Assembly (NCBI RefSeq): GCF_900107995.1
Contig: NZ_FNUM01000006.1
Coordinates: 235,965 to 299,964 of the forward strand
DNA length: 64,000 bases
Direction: 5' to 3'
DNA from: Alcanivorax sp. DSM 26293
GTDB taxonomy: Bacteria > Pseudomonadota > Gammaproteobacteria > Pseudomonadales > Alcanivoracaceae
Below are positions 49,294-58,399 of this stretch, one piece after another (position 1 is the first letter of the stretch; every line of letters begins with the position of its first letter). The translations under genes and the position numbers were made by a program. The notes under the pieces were generated by a model that was not told the DNA's origin, did not search any database, and worked only from the letters and a program-made list of their open reading frames with translations.

Positions 49294-51123
49294 TTACTGC
49301 ACATCGTAACGCAGGCTTACCATTACGGAACGCCCGGCGTTCAGATAGTTCCAGCCGCTGAAGTTCCTGGCAGTGGCATACTCTTTATCGAGCACGTTTT
49401 TCAGCGTCAGGCGGGTGGACCAGTTCGGCGCGAACTGCCAGCCGGCACGCAGGTCCAGCAGACCGAATCCGGACAGACGCTGGGTGTTGGCGGCATCGTT
49501 GTAGCGATGCCCCTGGAAACTGGCAGTGCCCCCCAGGGTCACGGTGCCGATGCGTCGATCCACATCCACCCGACCCAACCGCTGGGCACGACGGGGAATG
49601 ACGGTATCGGTATCCCGGTCTTCCGGCTTCAGGGCAGAGAACGCCACCCGTACCTGCCACTGTTGCCAGTCCATCCCCAGGGCCAGTTCCGCGCCTTCGA
49701 TACGGGCCTTGTTCACATTGAACGAGGAGCCTCTGCTGCCGTCATAAACAATCAGATCATCAATGTTGGTACGGTACACTGCCGCATCCCAGAACCAGTG
49801 TTCATACTGGCCCCGCACACCCAGCTCACCGGTTTCCGAGGACTCCGGCTTCAGATTCGGGTTGCTGAAAAAGAACGGCGGCGAATCCGGGAAATACAGA
49901 TCGTTGAAGGTTGGCGCCTTGAACGCCGTGCCGTAACTGAGCCGCACCCGATGCGCAGTGTCCAGCTTGCAGCCCAGTGCTGCAGCCCCGGTCACTTTGC
50001 TGCCGTAGGCATCGTTGTCGTCGTGCCGCAGGCTGCCCTGCACATCCAGCGGGCCGAAGTGCAAGAGCGCCTGGCCAAACGCCGCCTTGTTGTCCCGGTC
50101 GGTCACGTCATACTCGTTGCTGCTGGTGATCTCGTCACGCAGATACTCGCCGCCCAGCACAAACTGATGGGCACCGACCGCGAAAATATTCTGCCAATTG
50201 ACAGTGCGGGTGCGGGTATCGAAGACACCATTGCTGACGTCATTGGCAAAGTCTTCGCTTTCGTCCTTGGCCTGGCTGATCAGCACCTTGGTCTGCCAGC
50301 CATCGGTGAGCATCACCTCGCCTTTCAGGCCAGCCACTTCCAGTGCGTAGTCGATATTTCTGTCGTCCGCCGGGGTGCTGCCTTCGAATTCGGTATTCCC
50401 CTGGGTATGAAAACCGAACACCCCGATTTCACCACGATCGCCAAAGCGATGGCTGATTTTGGCAATGCCGGCAGTGTTGTCGTAGCCGCGCTCCTCGCTG
50501 TTTTCGCGCAGCTCGATGCCATTGGTGCGGAAGCGATTGATGCCCAGGGTATATCGGGTACCGCCCTGTTCGCCGGACACCCCGGCACCCGCATTCATGG
50601 TGCCAAAACTGCCAGCGCCGAAATCCAGCCAGCTACCGTCGTCCCGGGTAAAGAGCTGCACCACGCCACCCACCGCATCGGCACCGTACAGGGAGCCCCG
50701 CGGCCCACGAACCACCTCGACCCGCTCCAGCATGGCCGGCGGCAGATATTGCCAGGCCGGACTGCCGACAGTGGCGGACCGCAAGCGCACCCCGTCCACC
50801 AACAGCAGGGTCGCATTACTGGACGTGCCCCGCATGAAGACACTGGCACTCTTGCCGAAAGAGCCATTACCGGTGGTATCCACACCGGGCTGGCCACGAA
50901 GAATATCGGCCATGTCCACCGGTTGCTGGTCGCGGAGTTGCTGCTCATCAATCACCGTGACCGAAGACAGTGACGCCTCGGTAGTACGGCTGACCAGCAC
51001 GGGGGTGACCACCACCGGATTCAGCATGGCGATCTGTTGTGATGAGGCCGTATTCGCCTGCACCGCCGACGGCAAGACAGACAAGGACAGGGCGGCAGGT
51101 GCCACCAGCAAACGCAAAGACAT
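49294..51123 (-). CDS. btuB: TonB-dependent cobalamin receptor
   Basis: 609 residues, close to the 614 of E. coli BtuB. A signal peptide ends PSAVQA. A TonB-box-like segment is NPVVVTPVLVSR (about 34-45). The plug has ADILRGQPGVDTTGNG and ERVEVVRGPRGSLYGADAVG. A 22-strand barrel follows, with TRLTLKNVLDKEYATARNFS near the end. A cobalamin riboswitch lies in its leader, which identifies the ligand. It heads the B12 operon. Confidence 0.93.
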   Translation of the reverse strand: MSLRLLVAPAALSLSVLPSAVQANTASSQQIAMLNPVVVTPVLVSRTTEASLSSVTVIDEQQLRDQQPVDMADILRGQPGVDTTGNGSFGKSASVFMRGTSSNATLLLVDGVRLRSATVGSPAWQYLPPAMLERVEVVRGPRGSLYGADAVGGVVQLFTRDDGSWLDFGAGSFGTMNAGAGVSGEQGGTRYTLGINRFRTNGIELRENSEERGYDNTAGIAKISHRFGDRGEIGVFGFHTQGNTEFEGSTPADDRNIDYALEVAGLKGEVMLTDGWQTKVLISQAKDESEDFANDVSNGVFDTRTRTVNWQNIFAVGAHQFVLGGEYLRDEITSSNEYDVTDRDNKAAFGQALLHFGPLDVQGSLRHDDNDAYGSKVTGAAALGCKLDTAHRVRLSYGTAFKAPTFNDLYFPDSPPFFFSNPNLKPESSETGELGVRGQYEHWFWDAAVYRTNIDDLIVYDGSRGSSFNVNKARIEGAELALGMDWQQWQVRVAFSALKPEDRDTDTVIPRRAQRLGRVDVDRRIGTVTLGGTASFQGHRYNDAANTQRLSGFGLLDLRAGWQFAPNWSTRLTLKNVLDKEYATARNFSGWNYLNAGRSVMVSLRYDVQ

Positions 51124-51244
51124 GAAGGAGATCCCCTGTTGCCGTGCCCACCCGCACGGCCTGGATTCAGCCGCGGAGACACAACAGGGATAACCGGCAC
51201 CGGACTGTACCGTGACACCCCGCCATCGCCCACCGCGACGCCAA

Positions 51245-51465
51245 GTTTCACCTTCTGGCCGGTCTCCGGGCTGATGAGCGAGGGGGAATCCCTCGGCGCG
51301 TTCGCCTTCCCATGCACCCTTTCGGGCTTTGGCACAGTGGCACTACGAAACGCGTTTTACTCAATCACCGTTGCGGGGGCAGCGTCGGACTGACCTTGCT
51401 GGGGCAGCAAAGCGCACCGACTTCCCGTTTAACCCGGCTGTGTGTGAACAGGCGGGCACCGGAAG
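51245..51465 (-). promoter_or_regulatory. Cobalamin riboswitch upstream of btuB
   Basis: On the minus strand the leader opens with GGTGCCCGCCTGTTCACA. It contains the conserved core GCCCCCGCAACGGTGATTGA and ends with the B12 box AGCCCGGAGACCGGCC (51257-51272) before btuB. Order and spacing fit the adenosylcobalamin class. It should switch off btuB and the genes behind it when B12 is plentiful. The remaining 120 bases to btuB probably form the expression platform. Confidence 0.93.
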
Positions 51466-51567
51466 GTGGCGCGAAATTACCAACGGCGGCAGCAATAAGC
51501 AAATGGATATGCCCTGCTTGAGGAAAATTCAGGGCCCGTTGAGATCTGCTAATACCCCCCCTCCTCT

Positions 51568-51650
51568 GTTGGAGCCTTGCTCGCAAGGCGAAGGGCCGAC
51601 GTCTACGATCATCGTTTTCAAGCACTTCGCCTTGCGAGCAAGGCTCCAAC
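51568..51650. repeat. GTTGGAGCC inverted repeat
   Basis: Arms GTTGGAGCCTTGCTCGCAAG, then GCGAAG, and CTTCGCCTTGCGAGCAAGGC, then TCCAAC. It lies between the riboswitch and cobT; with the riboswitch it accounts for the 627-base gap between btuB and cobT. Confidence 0.88.
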
Positions 51651-51750
51651 GGAAAGTCGGGAAGATCGTGGAAGGCCGTTACTTGACAGCGCTGGACCAG
51701 GGGCAGAGGATTTGCCGCTTTCCGGCCCCTGGCCTTTTCGGGAGTGTTCC

Positions 51751-52803
51751 GTGACCCACTCTGCCCATTGGCAAAAAGCGATTCCCTCGCCCAGTCAGCA
51801 ACACCGTGAAACCGCCCTGGCCCGCCAGGCGCAGCTCACCAAACCCGCCGGCTCACTGGGTCGCCTGGAAACATTGGCCATTACCCTGGCAGCACTGCAA
51901 CACACCGACACCCCCGCCGCCGACCGTATCAGCATCGCCGTCTTTGCCGCCGATCACGGCGTCTGTGCCGAAGGCATCTCCGCCTTTCCCCAGGCGGTCA
52001 CCGGTCAGATGATTGCCAACTTCGTGGCCGGCGGCGCCGCCATCAGTGTCATGGCCCGGCATCTGGGCGCGACACTGGAAGTGATCAACCTGGGCACCGC
52101 CACGCCGCCCCCTGTCAGCGATGGCGTGATTGATGACAGCATCGCCGCCGGCACCGCCAATCTGGCCCGCCAGTCAGCCATGTCGCCGATGCAGCTGGAC
52201 CAGGCCCTGGCCGCCGGTGACCGTGCCGCCCAGCGCGCCGCAGACCAGCAGGCCCAGCTGTTTATCGGTGGCGAAATGGGCATCGGTAACACCACCAGCG
52301 CCAGCGCCGTGGCCTGTGCCCTGCTGGCCGAACCGGCGGCAGCCCTGGCCGGGCCCGGTACCGGCCTGGGTGCGGAGGGCGTCAGCCACAAGATCACCGT
52401 GATCGAGCGGGCCCTGGCCCGTCACGGCAACAACCGGGAACCGCTGGCGGTTCTCGCGTCGTTAGGCGGATTTGAAATAGCGGCGCTGGCCGGAGCCATA
52501 ATCGGCTGTGCCGTCCGTGGCATTCCCGTGCTGGTGGATGGCTTTATTGTTACCGTGGCCGCCCTGGCCGCCGTGCGACTGCGCCCGGCATTACGGGAGT
52601 GGTTATTGTTCGCCCACCACTCCCGGGAGCCGGGCCATACCAGACTGCTCGACGCGCTGGACGCGGAGCCGATCCTCAATTTGTCCATGCGCCTGGGCGA
52701 AGGCAGCGGCGCGGCGGTGGCCGTGCCGGTGATTCGCAGCGCCTGCGCCCTGCATAACGGCATGGCCACCTTTGCCGATGCCGGCGTGGCCAGCTCGCAA
52801 TAG
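51751..52803 (+). CDS. cobT: Nicotinate-nucleotide-dimethylbenzimidazole phosphoribosyltransferase
   Basis: 350 residues from the GTG at 51751 with GGGAG upstream. It contains [53 protein letters not shown] and the late [14 protein letters not shown]. The catalytic glutamate is expected in the last motif. It makes alpha-ribazole phosphate for the lower ligand of B12. It is divergent from btuB and leads to cobC. Confidence 0.95.
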   Translation: MTHSAHWQKAIPSPSQQHRETALARQAQLTKPAGSLGRLETLAITLAALQHTDTPAADRISIAVFAADHGVCAEGISAFPQAVTGQMIANFVAGGAAISVMARHLGATLEVINLGTATPPPVSDGVIDDSIAAGTANLARQSAMSPMQLDQALAAGDRAAQRAADQQAQLFIGGEMGIGNTTSASAVACALLAEPAAALAGPGTGLGAEGVSHKITVIERALARHGNNREPLAVLASLGGFEIAALAGAIIGCAVRGIPVLVDGFIVTVAALAAVRLRPALREWLLFAHHSREPGHTRLLDALDAEPILNLSMRLGEGSGAAVAVPVIRSACALHNGMATFADAGVASSQ

Positions 52804-52804
52804 A

Positions 52805-52906
52805 CAGTAACGAGTCGCGAGATGCGAGTTGCGAGTTGCGAGTTGCGAGTTGCGAAAACCCAAACAGGTTTTGTCTTTCGAAACTCGCATCTCGTAACTC
52901 GCTACT
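52805..52906. repeat. GAGTTTCGAAA-type inverted repeat with tandem 7-mers
   Basis: CAGTAACGAGTCGCGAGATG is followed by four exact tandem GAGTTGC units (52826-52853) and the complementary arm TTTCGAAACTCGCATCTCGT, then AACTCGCTACTG. It starts two bases after the cobT stop. Confidence 0.85.
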
Positions 52907-52963
52907 GAACCCAGCGACAAAAGAGCAAACCGTCAGTCGCCAAGTTTGGTAACAAGGATAACT

Positions 52964-53560
52964 ATGACCACCACCCTGTTTGATCTGATTCGCCACGGCG
53001 AACCCGCCGGCGGTCACATGTATCGCGGCCACAAGGACGATCCGCTCAGCGAGCTGGGCTGGCAACAAATGCGCGATGCCATCCAGACGGACGATCAATG
53101 GGATCACATCCTCACCTCCCCGTTACTGCGCTGCCGAGAATTCGCCGCCGAATTGTCAGCACAGCAACACATTCCCTTCACCGTGGCCCACGATTTCAAG
53201 GAAATCAGCTTCGGTGACTGGGAAGGAAAAACCCGGGAGCAGGTGGCAACGGAATACGGCGATCACCAGGCCAACTTCTGGCGCGATGCGGAAAATCATC
53301 CCCCGGTGAATGGCGAAACCATTCAGGCGTTTCACCAGCGCATCGGCGATGCCTGGGCACTGTGGCAACAGGCCATGAAAGGGCAGCGGGTATTACTGGT
53401 CTGCCACGGCGGCGTGATCCGCATGGTACTGAGTCATGTCCTGGGCATGAGCCCAAGCCAGGCCATGGCAGGATTCCAGGTCCCCTTCGCCTGCCGCTCC
53501 CAGGTGCGCATTGATGACACCGAGCACGGCATCTTGCGGTGTCTGGTGAGGCACGAGTAG
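52964..53560 (+). CDS. cobC: Histidine phosphatase, alpha-ribazole phosphatase-like
   Basis: 198 residues from the ATG at 52964, seven bases after AAGGA. The catalytic RHG is in LFDLIRHGEPAGG. DHILTSPLLRCREFAAEL and the second His in VLLVCHGGVIRMVL complete the family. Being next to cobT supports dephosphorylation of alpha-ribazole phosphate or cobalamin phosphate. Substrates of histidine phosphatases are hard to tell from sequence alone. Confidence 0.88.
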   Translation: MTTTLFDLIRHGEPAGGHMYRGHKDDPLSELGWQQMRDAIQTDDQWDHILTSPLLRCREFAAELSAQQHIPFTVAHDFKEISFGDWEGKTREQVATEYGDHQANFWRDAENHPPVNGETIQAFHQRIGDAWALWQQAMKGQRVLLVCHGGVIRMVLSHVLGMSPSQAMAGFQVPFACRSQVRIDDTEHGILRCLVRHE

Positions 53561-53575
53561 ATAGCGAGCTCCACC

Positions 53576-53747
53576 GTAGGAGCGTCGCTCGCGGCGCGAT
53601 TACCAAGCTTCGATAAAAACATTTTCACCACAGAGGACACCGAGCACACAGAGAAAAAATATTCTTTTCCTCAGTGATCTCTGTGTCCTCTGTGGTAAAT
53701 CGATCTTTAAAAGAGGGTCGGAATCGCGCCGCCAGCGTCGCTCCTAC
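53576..53747. repeat. Nested repeat: REP-like arms around an ACAGAG inverted repeat
   Basis: Outer arms GTAGGAGCGTCGCTCGCGGC and GCCGCCAGCGTCGCTCCTAC. The inside pairs ACCACAGAGGACACCGAGCA, then CACAGAG, with CTCTGTGTCCTCTGTGGT. The architecture is the same as at 35609-35781. Confidence 0.87.
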
Positions 53748-53755
53748 GGCCAGGC

Positions 53756-54274
53756 CTACCCCTTCAACGTCTGCGCTATCCCCGCCACCGACATCACCAC
53801 CCGATCACAGCGTTTTGCCAGTGCCTGATTCAACCAGCCCAGTTCATCGGCAAAGCGGCGGGTGAGCGGGTCCATGCCGATCGTACCGAGCCCGACTTCA
53901 TTACTGACGATAACCACCGAGCCCGGATAACCGGCCAGAGCCGTCAGGAAACTTTCCTTTTCCCGCACAAACAGGGCATCGCCGGCGTGCAGCAGATTAC
54001 TCACCCACAGGCTCATGCAATCAATCAGCACACAGGGCGGTGGTGACAAGGTGGCCTGGCGGTTCAGGAGGCTACCCAATTCCACCGGTTCTTCCACCAG
54101 CCCCCAGCTGGCAGGACGGCGCCGTTGATGCCGACGGATGCGCTCGCTCATTTCGCCATCTCCGGCGGTAGCCGTGGCCACATACACCACCGGGTCAGAT
54201 TGCTCCGACACCAACCGTTCCGCCAGGGAACTCTTGCCGGAGCGGATACCACCGAGGATCAGGGAATGTGCCAT
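53756..54274 (-). CDS. cobU: Bifunctional adenosylcobinamide kinase / guanylyltransferase
   Basis: 172 residues from the ATG at 54274, which overlaps the phnA stop (TGATG). The P-loop is LILGGIRSGKSSLAERL. VYVATATAGDGEMSERIRRH holds the guanylylated His region. VLIDCMSLWVSNLL and VVIVSNEVGLGTIGMDPLTR complete the family. It activates cobinamide with GTP for B12 assembly. The partner cobS is missing from the window. Confidence 0.95.
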   Translation of the reverse strand: MAHSLILGGIRSGKSSLAERLVSEQSDPVVYVATATAGDGEMSERIRRHQRRRPASWGLVEEPVELGSLLNRQATLSPPPCVLIDCMSLWVSNLLHAGDALFVREKESFLTALAGYPGSVVIVSNEVGLGTIGMDPLTRRFADELGWLNQALAKRCDRVVMSVAGIAQTLKG

Positions 54275-54852
54275 CAATTCTTTTTCACAAACTGGGTGAG
54301 GATAACGATGCGCTGACCTTCCACACGACCTTCGATCTGTTCCGGGTTGTCCTGCACCAGCGAAATATTTCGCACCGGCGTGCCGCGCTTGGCGGTGAAG
54401 TTGGCGCCCTTCACATTGAGATCCTTGATCAGGGTGACGCTGTCACCGGCTTCCAGTACCGCACCATTACTGTCGCGGTGCTCGACCTTGTCTTCCTCGC
54501 TCTGCCCTTCCCCGCTGGACTGGGCCCAGGCCAGCGTCTCGTCATCCAGATAGAGCATTTCCAGCAAGTCCTGGGGCCAACCTTCCGCCCGCAGCCGGGT
54601 CAGCATCCGCCAGGCCAGCACCTGCACCGCCGGCTCCTGACTCCACATGCTGTCGTTCAGGCAACGCCAGTGATTGATATCTTCATTGCCGGGATGGTCG
54701 ATCTGAAAGCTGCAGGTTTCGCACAACAAGGCACTCTGGGCTGCCGTGCCATCCCCTTCCGGAGGCACCGCATACACCGCCAGCGCCTCACCGGCACCGC
54801 ACAGTTCACAGGTCGAATCGGCTCGCGCCAGCAGGGTGGATTCCAGGGTCAT
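54274..54852 (-). CDS. phnA: PhnA-domain zinc-ribbon protein
   Basis: 192 residues, longer than the 111-residue E. coli PhnA/YjdM. The N-terminal zinc ribbon has STCELCGAGEAL and LLCETCSFQID. A middle helical part follows (HWRCLNDSMWSQEPAVQVLA). The C-terminal PhnA domain has GAVLEAGDSVTLIKDLNVKG and ends IVILTQFVKKN. Despite the name, phosphonate use is not supported for this family, and the role is unknown. Its stop overlaps the cobU start. Confidence 0.88.
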   Translation of the reverse strand: MTLESTLLARADSTCELCGAGEALAVYAVPPEGDGTAAQSALLCETCSFQIDHPGNEDINHWRCLNDSMWSQEPAVQVLAWRMLTRLRAEGWPQDLLEMLYLDDETLAWAQSSGEGQSEEDKVEHRDSNGAVLEAGDSVTLIKDLNVKGANFTAKRGTPVRNISLVQDNPEQIEGRVEGQRIVILTQFVKKN

Positions 54853-54896
54853 TGCCTTTCTCCTTTACGGGGGCGGCAGTATACACGCGGGACGGC

Positions 54897-54979
54897 GTGG
54901 GAGCTTTGCTCGCAAAGCGAAGACTTCAGAACACACTCACGTCAATTGAATCGCTTCGCCTTGCGAGCAAGGCTCCAAC
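54897..54979. repeat. GTTGGAGC-family inverted repeat
   Basis: GTGGGAGCTTTGCTCGCAAA, then GCGAAG, pairs with CTTCGCCTTGCGAGCAAGGC, then TCCAAC. It is the same family as 51568. It sits between the divergent phnA and the end of moeA. Confidence 0.82.
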
Positions 54980-55044
54980 GGCAGTTTGTTGTCGCTCATC
55001 GCGAATCAGCGAGGAAGTTTTTATTGGCGTTCGCGGGCGTCGCA

Positions 55045-56265
55045 TTACAAAAGCATCGCGAACGGCCAGTAGGCGAGCACACTGCCTTGGGAGACGGTTT
55101 CCCCCACCGGCACCTCCGCCAATCCATCCGCCCACACCGCAGAACTCAACATGCCGGAACTCTGATTGGGGTGTTTTTCCAGCATCGGATTGCCGTTCTT
55201 CTGCACACACCGCACCCGTAAATATTCCTGTCGCTTGCCTGCTTTGTTGACTGAAAAATCCACGGGCAGACGGAACGGTTCCGGCAACACCGTTTCGGCA
55301 CCACAACGGCGTCGCAGGGCGGGCAAGACCAGCATCAGATAGCAAACCAGTACGGCCGACGGATTGCCGGGCAGGCCAAAAAACGGAATGCCGTCCACGC
55401 TGCCGCAGGTGAACGGTTTGCCCGGCTTGATCGCCAACCGCCAGAAATCCAGTTGCCCCTGCTGTTCCAGCACCGCACGCAGATGATCTTCTTCCCCCAC
55501 GGATACGCCACCCGTGGAGATGATCACATCCGGGCGCTGCTGCGGATCCGTCAGCGCGCGGGTGAGGGTATTGCGAATAATGGCCGGGTCGTCAGGCAGA
55601 TGTTCGCGCTGCACCTCGGCAAAGCCACTCTGTATCAGCAACTGGGTCAGTTGAGGACCATTGCTGTCATAAATTTTTCCAGGCAATGGTGCTTCGTCCG
55701 GCGCCTGTAATTCATCGCCGCTGGTCAGCACCAATATCCGGGGGGCATACACCCGCACCCGGGACACCCCCACCGAGGCGATCAGCCCCACAGCCTGGGG
55801 AGTCAGGCGCTGGCCGGCATGCATCACCCTCTCATCCCGCCGGGCATCCTGACCCGCCGGGCGAATATTCTGCCCTTCGCTGACCGAAGCCCGGGCCGGC
55901 AGACGCACGCGCCCATCAGCGATTTCGCAGTCTTCCTGCATCAACACCGTATCCGCCCCGGCGGGTACCGGCGCACCGGTAAAGATGCGTGTCACCTGTC
56001 CCGGCATCAGGGTGCCCGGCGGATCACCGGCGGCGATGCGAAGCGGCATGGGCAGGGTCAGGCCCGGTTCGTCCAGGTCCGCATAGCGCAGGGCCACGCC
56101 GTCCACGGCGGCATTATCGAAGGCGGGCACATCCACGCGGGACACCACGCCCTGGGCCAGGTACTGGCCACGGGCATCACCGAGTGCGATCTCCTGCACC
56201 CGGGCAAAGGGCGAAGCGCTGTCCAGCAATCGGGCCAGGGCCTCCTCCACCGGCATCAAACTCAT
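55045..56265 (-). CDS. moeA: Molybdopterin molybdotransferase
   Basis: 406 residues from the ATG at 56265 with GGGAGAAGG upstream; the longer frame is not conserved. It has PAFDNAAVDGVALRYADL, GAPVPAGADTVLMQED, the MPT-binding VISTGGVSVGEEDHLRAV and PFFGLPGNPSAVLVCYLM. It inserts molybdate into adenylated molybdopterin. The moaB gene is 28 bases upstream, so the two form an operon. Confidence 0.95.
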   Translation of the reverse strand: MSLMPVEEALARLLDSASPFARVQEIALGDARGQYLAQGVVSRVDVPAFDNAAVDGVALRYADLDEPGLTLPMPLRIAAGDPPGTLMPGQVTRIFTGAPVPAGADTVLMQEDCEIADGRVRLPARASVSEGQNIRPAGQDARRDERVMHAGQRLTPQAVGLIASVGVSRVRVYAPRILVLTSGDELQAPDEAPLPGKIYDSNGPQLTQLLIQSGFAEVQREHLPDDPAIIRNTLTRALTDPQQRPDVIISTGGVSVGEEDHLRAVLEQQGQLDFWRLAIKPGKPFTCGSVDGIPFFGLPGNPSAVLVCYLMLVLPALRRRCGAETVLPEPFRLPVDFSVNKAGKRQEYLRVRCVQKNGNPMLEKHPNQSSGMLSSAVWADGLAEVPVGETVSQGSVLAYWPFAMLL

Positions 56266-56293
56266 CGACCTTCTCCCTCTGTCATTGTCATCC

Positions 56294-56806
56294 TCACCGG
56301 CGAATCTGGGCGACAAAATTGCAGGGCCGATGGCGGGCATCCAGCTGGTCGCGAATGATGCGGTCCCAGCCCGTGGCACAGGCATTGTTGGAACCCGGCA
56401 GACAGAAGATCACCGTGCGATTGGCCAACCCGGCCAGGCAACGGGACTGGATGGTGGACGAGCCGATATCCGCCACACTGACCTGGCGAAACAATTCACC
56501 AAAGCCTTCGATGTGCTTGTCGAACAGCACCCCCAGAGCTTCCGGGGTGGAGTCCCGTCCGGAAAAGCCGGTGCCGCCGGTGGTAATAATGCCCTGAATA
56601 CGTTCATCGGCAATCCACTCGGACACCACCTTGCGTAACTGGTAGATGTCATCCTTGACGATCTGTCGGGCCTGCAAGTGATGGCCGGCCTCCTCGAGAC
56701 GGTGGACCAACAGGTCCCCGGAGGTATCGTTTTCGGGGGTACGGGTATCGCTGACGGTCAATACCGCCAGGGCCAGGGGATCGAAGGCTGCCGCGGGCTT
56801 GGACAT
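56294..56806 (-). CDS. moaB: Molybdenum cofactor biosynthesis protein B
   Basis: 170 residues from the ATG at 56806 with AAGGAG upstream. It contains LAVLTVSDTRTPENDTSGDL, IITTGGTGFSGRDSTPEAL and VIFCLPGSNNACATGWDRII, the MPT-binding fold. MoaB adenylates molybdopterin or stands in for MogA. It is the first gene of the moaB-moeA pair. Confidence 0.94.
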   Translation of the reverse strand: MSKPAAAFDPLALAVLTVSDTRTPENDTSGDLLVHRLEEAGHHLQARQIVKDDIYQLRKVVSEWIADERIQGIITTGGTGFSGRDSTPEALGVLFDKHIEGFGELFRQVSVADIGSSTIQSRCLAGLANRTVIFCLPGSNNACATGWDRIIRDQLDARHRPCNFVAQIRR

Positions 56807-56963
56807 AGATTTCTCCTTGCTGATGGCGCCAATGCTAGCACGAGCCATGCCACGGTGGCTGGACAGCACATCCCGCATTGACCGCTGCCAACAGCCCCCT
56901 GTTCGCCACAGTATGCTCACAGTACATTGACGCTATACAAAGTGTTTATCGGGAGAGCTGACA

Positions 56964-58331
56964 ATGAGCAGCAGCATGGAAACCGCCCAGCAGGATGCCG
57001 CCCGCCTGCCGCGCCTGCCACAACGCAAACTGGACAATATCCCGGGAGATTACGGCACGCCCTTACTCGGCGATACCATTCTCTTCCTCAAGGACTACCA
57101 CAAGCTGGTGACCCAGCGTGCGGAAAAATACGGCCTGGTGTCCAAGGGCTCGATACTGTTTCAACGCGGCGTGACCCTGCTGGGCCCGGAAGCCAATGAG
57201 TTTGTCTTCAAGGACCCGGAGCACGTGTTCTCCAGCCGCGCGGCCTGGAACCCCTTCCTGGAAAAGCTGTTCACCGACGGGCTGATGTTGCGTGACTTCG
57301 CTGACCACAAGTTCCATCGCCGCATCATGCAGCAGGCCTTCAAGAAGCCGGCCCTGGCCAGCTACCTGGACCGCATGAACGCCCACATCAGCAGCCAGAT
57401 CCAGCCCTGGCAGACCGGCGACACCCTGAGCTTCTTTGATCACATCAAGGCACTGCTGCTGGACGTGGGCGCACAGATTTTCTTCGGCCTGGACATGGGC
57501 CCGGAATCCGACAAGGTCAACCAATCCTTTATCGATGCCGCGGATGCGTCCCTGGCGGTGGTGCGTCTGCCCATCCCCGGCACCCTGTGGTACCGGGGCA
57601 TGACAGGACGCCGCTACCTGGAAAAATTCGTCACCGGCCTGATCCCGCAGAAGCGGGCCAGCGAGACCCCGGATTTCTTCAGTGAACTGTGCAAGGCCGC
57701 CGACGAGGAAGGTGGCTTGAGCGATCAGGACGTGATGAATCACATGATCTTCCTGCTGTTCGCCGCCCACGACACCACCACCAGCACCCTGTGCTCCATC
57801 ATCTATCTGCTGGCAAAACATCCCTACTGGCAGGACCAGCTGGCTGAAGAAATGGCCAGCATGAACAAGGACAGCCTGGACTACGACGAACTGGGCAAGC
57901 TGGAAAAAACCGGCTGGGTGTTCCGCGAGACCCTGCGCATGCGCCCGCCGCTCACCACCTTCCCGCGCCGTACCGTGAAAGACGTGACGTTCCAGGGCTA
58001 CACCCTGCCGCGCAACACGCTGGTCAGCATCTCCCCCCTGTTCACCCACTACATGGAGGAGTACTGGAGCAATCCGCACACCTTCGACCCGGAACGCTTC
58101 AGTGACGAGCGCGCCGAACATAAAAAACATTTCTATCAGTGGGTCCCCTTCGGCGGCGGCCACCACAAGTGTCTGGGCCTGAACTTTGCCGAACTGCAGA
58201 CCAAGACCTTCCTGTTCCACTTCCTGCAGCGCTACAAGGTGTCCCTGAAACCGGGCTACGAGATGCCGGTCCAGCAGGTGCCGCTGATCATGCCCAAGGA
58301 TGGTTTGCCGGTGGTGTTGGAGAAACGGTAA
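56964..58331 (+). CDS. Cytochrome P450
   Basis: 455 residues with GGGAGA before the ATG. I-helix oxygen-activation motif FAAHDTTTSTL (about 268-278), ExxR in FRETLRMRPP, and the heme loop FGGGHHKCLG with the thiolate ligand at about Cys403. The N-terminus RKLDNIPGDYGTPLLGDTIL lacks a membrane anchor, so it is soluble. The long B-C region and PERFSDERAEH place it among the CYP51/CYP120/CYP26-like group rather than CYP153 alkane hydroxylases. The substrate is unknown, and no ferredoxin gene is adjacent. Confidence 0.9.
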   Translation: MSSSMETAQQDAARLPRLPQRKLDNIPGDYGTPLLGDTILFLKDYHKLVTQRAEKYGLVSKGSILFQRGVTLLGPEANEFVFKDPEHVFSSRAAWNPFLEKLFTDGLMLRDFADHKFHRRIMQQAFKKPALASYLDRMNAHISSQIQPWQTGDTLSFFDHIKALLLDVGAQIFFGLDMGPESDKVNQSFIDAADASLAVVRLPIPGTLWYRGMTGRRYLEKFVTGLIPQKRASETPDFFSELCKAADEEGGLSDQDVMNHMIFLLFAAHDTTTSTLCSIIYLLAKHPYWQDQLAEEMASMNKDSLDYDELGKLEKTGWVFRETLRMRPPLTTFPRRTVKDVTFQGYTLPRNTLVSISPLFTHYMEEYWSNPHTFDPERFSDERAEHKKHFYQWVPFGGGHHKCLGLNFAELQTKTFLFHFLQRYKVSLKPGYEMPVQQVPLIMPKDGLPVVLEKR

Positions 58332-58399
58332 AAGGAAGCTACAAGCTGCAACGCGGGATGGGCCGAGCCTGGCGGCCGGCACCCTGCCCCAATCTTTCC

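Noticed and set aside
49108..50973. 621-codon open frame on the plus strand opposite btuB
   Set aside because: It is a mirror of btuB in a GC-rich genome. It has no signal peptide or domain motif, and btuB has full TonB-receptor features.
52826..52853. Tandem GAGTTGC units as a possible CRISPR array
   Set aside because: The units are 7 bases with no spacers, and they are part of an inverted repeat. No CRISPR-like array or cas gene was seen anywhere.
56964..58331. CYP153 alkane hydroxylase, tempting in an Alcanivorax-like host
   Set aside because: The oxygen-activation and heme motifs do not match the CYP153 pattern, and the ferredoxin and reductase genes that often accompany CYP153 are absent.
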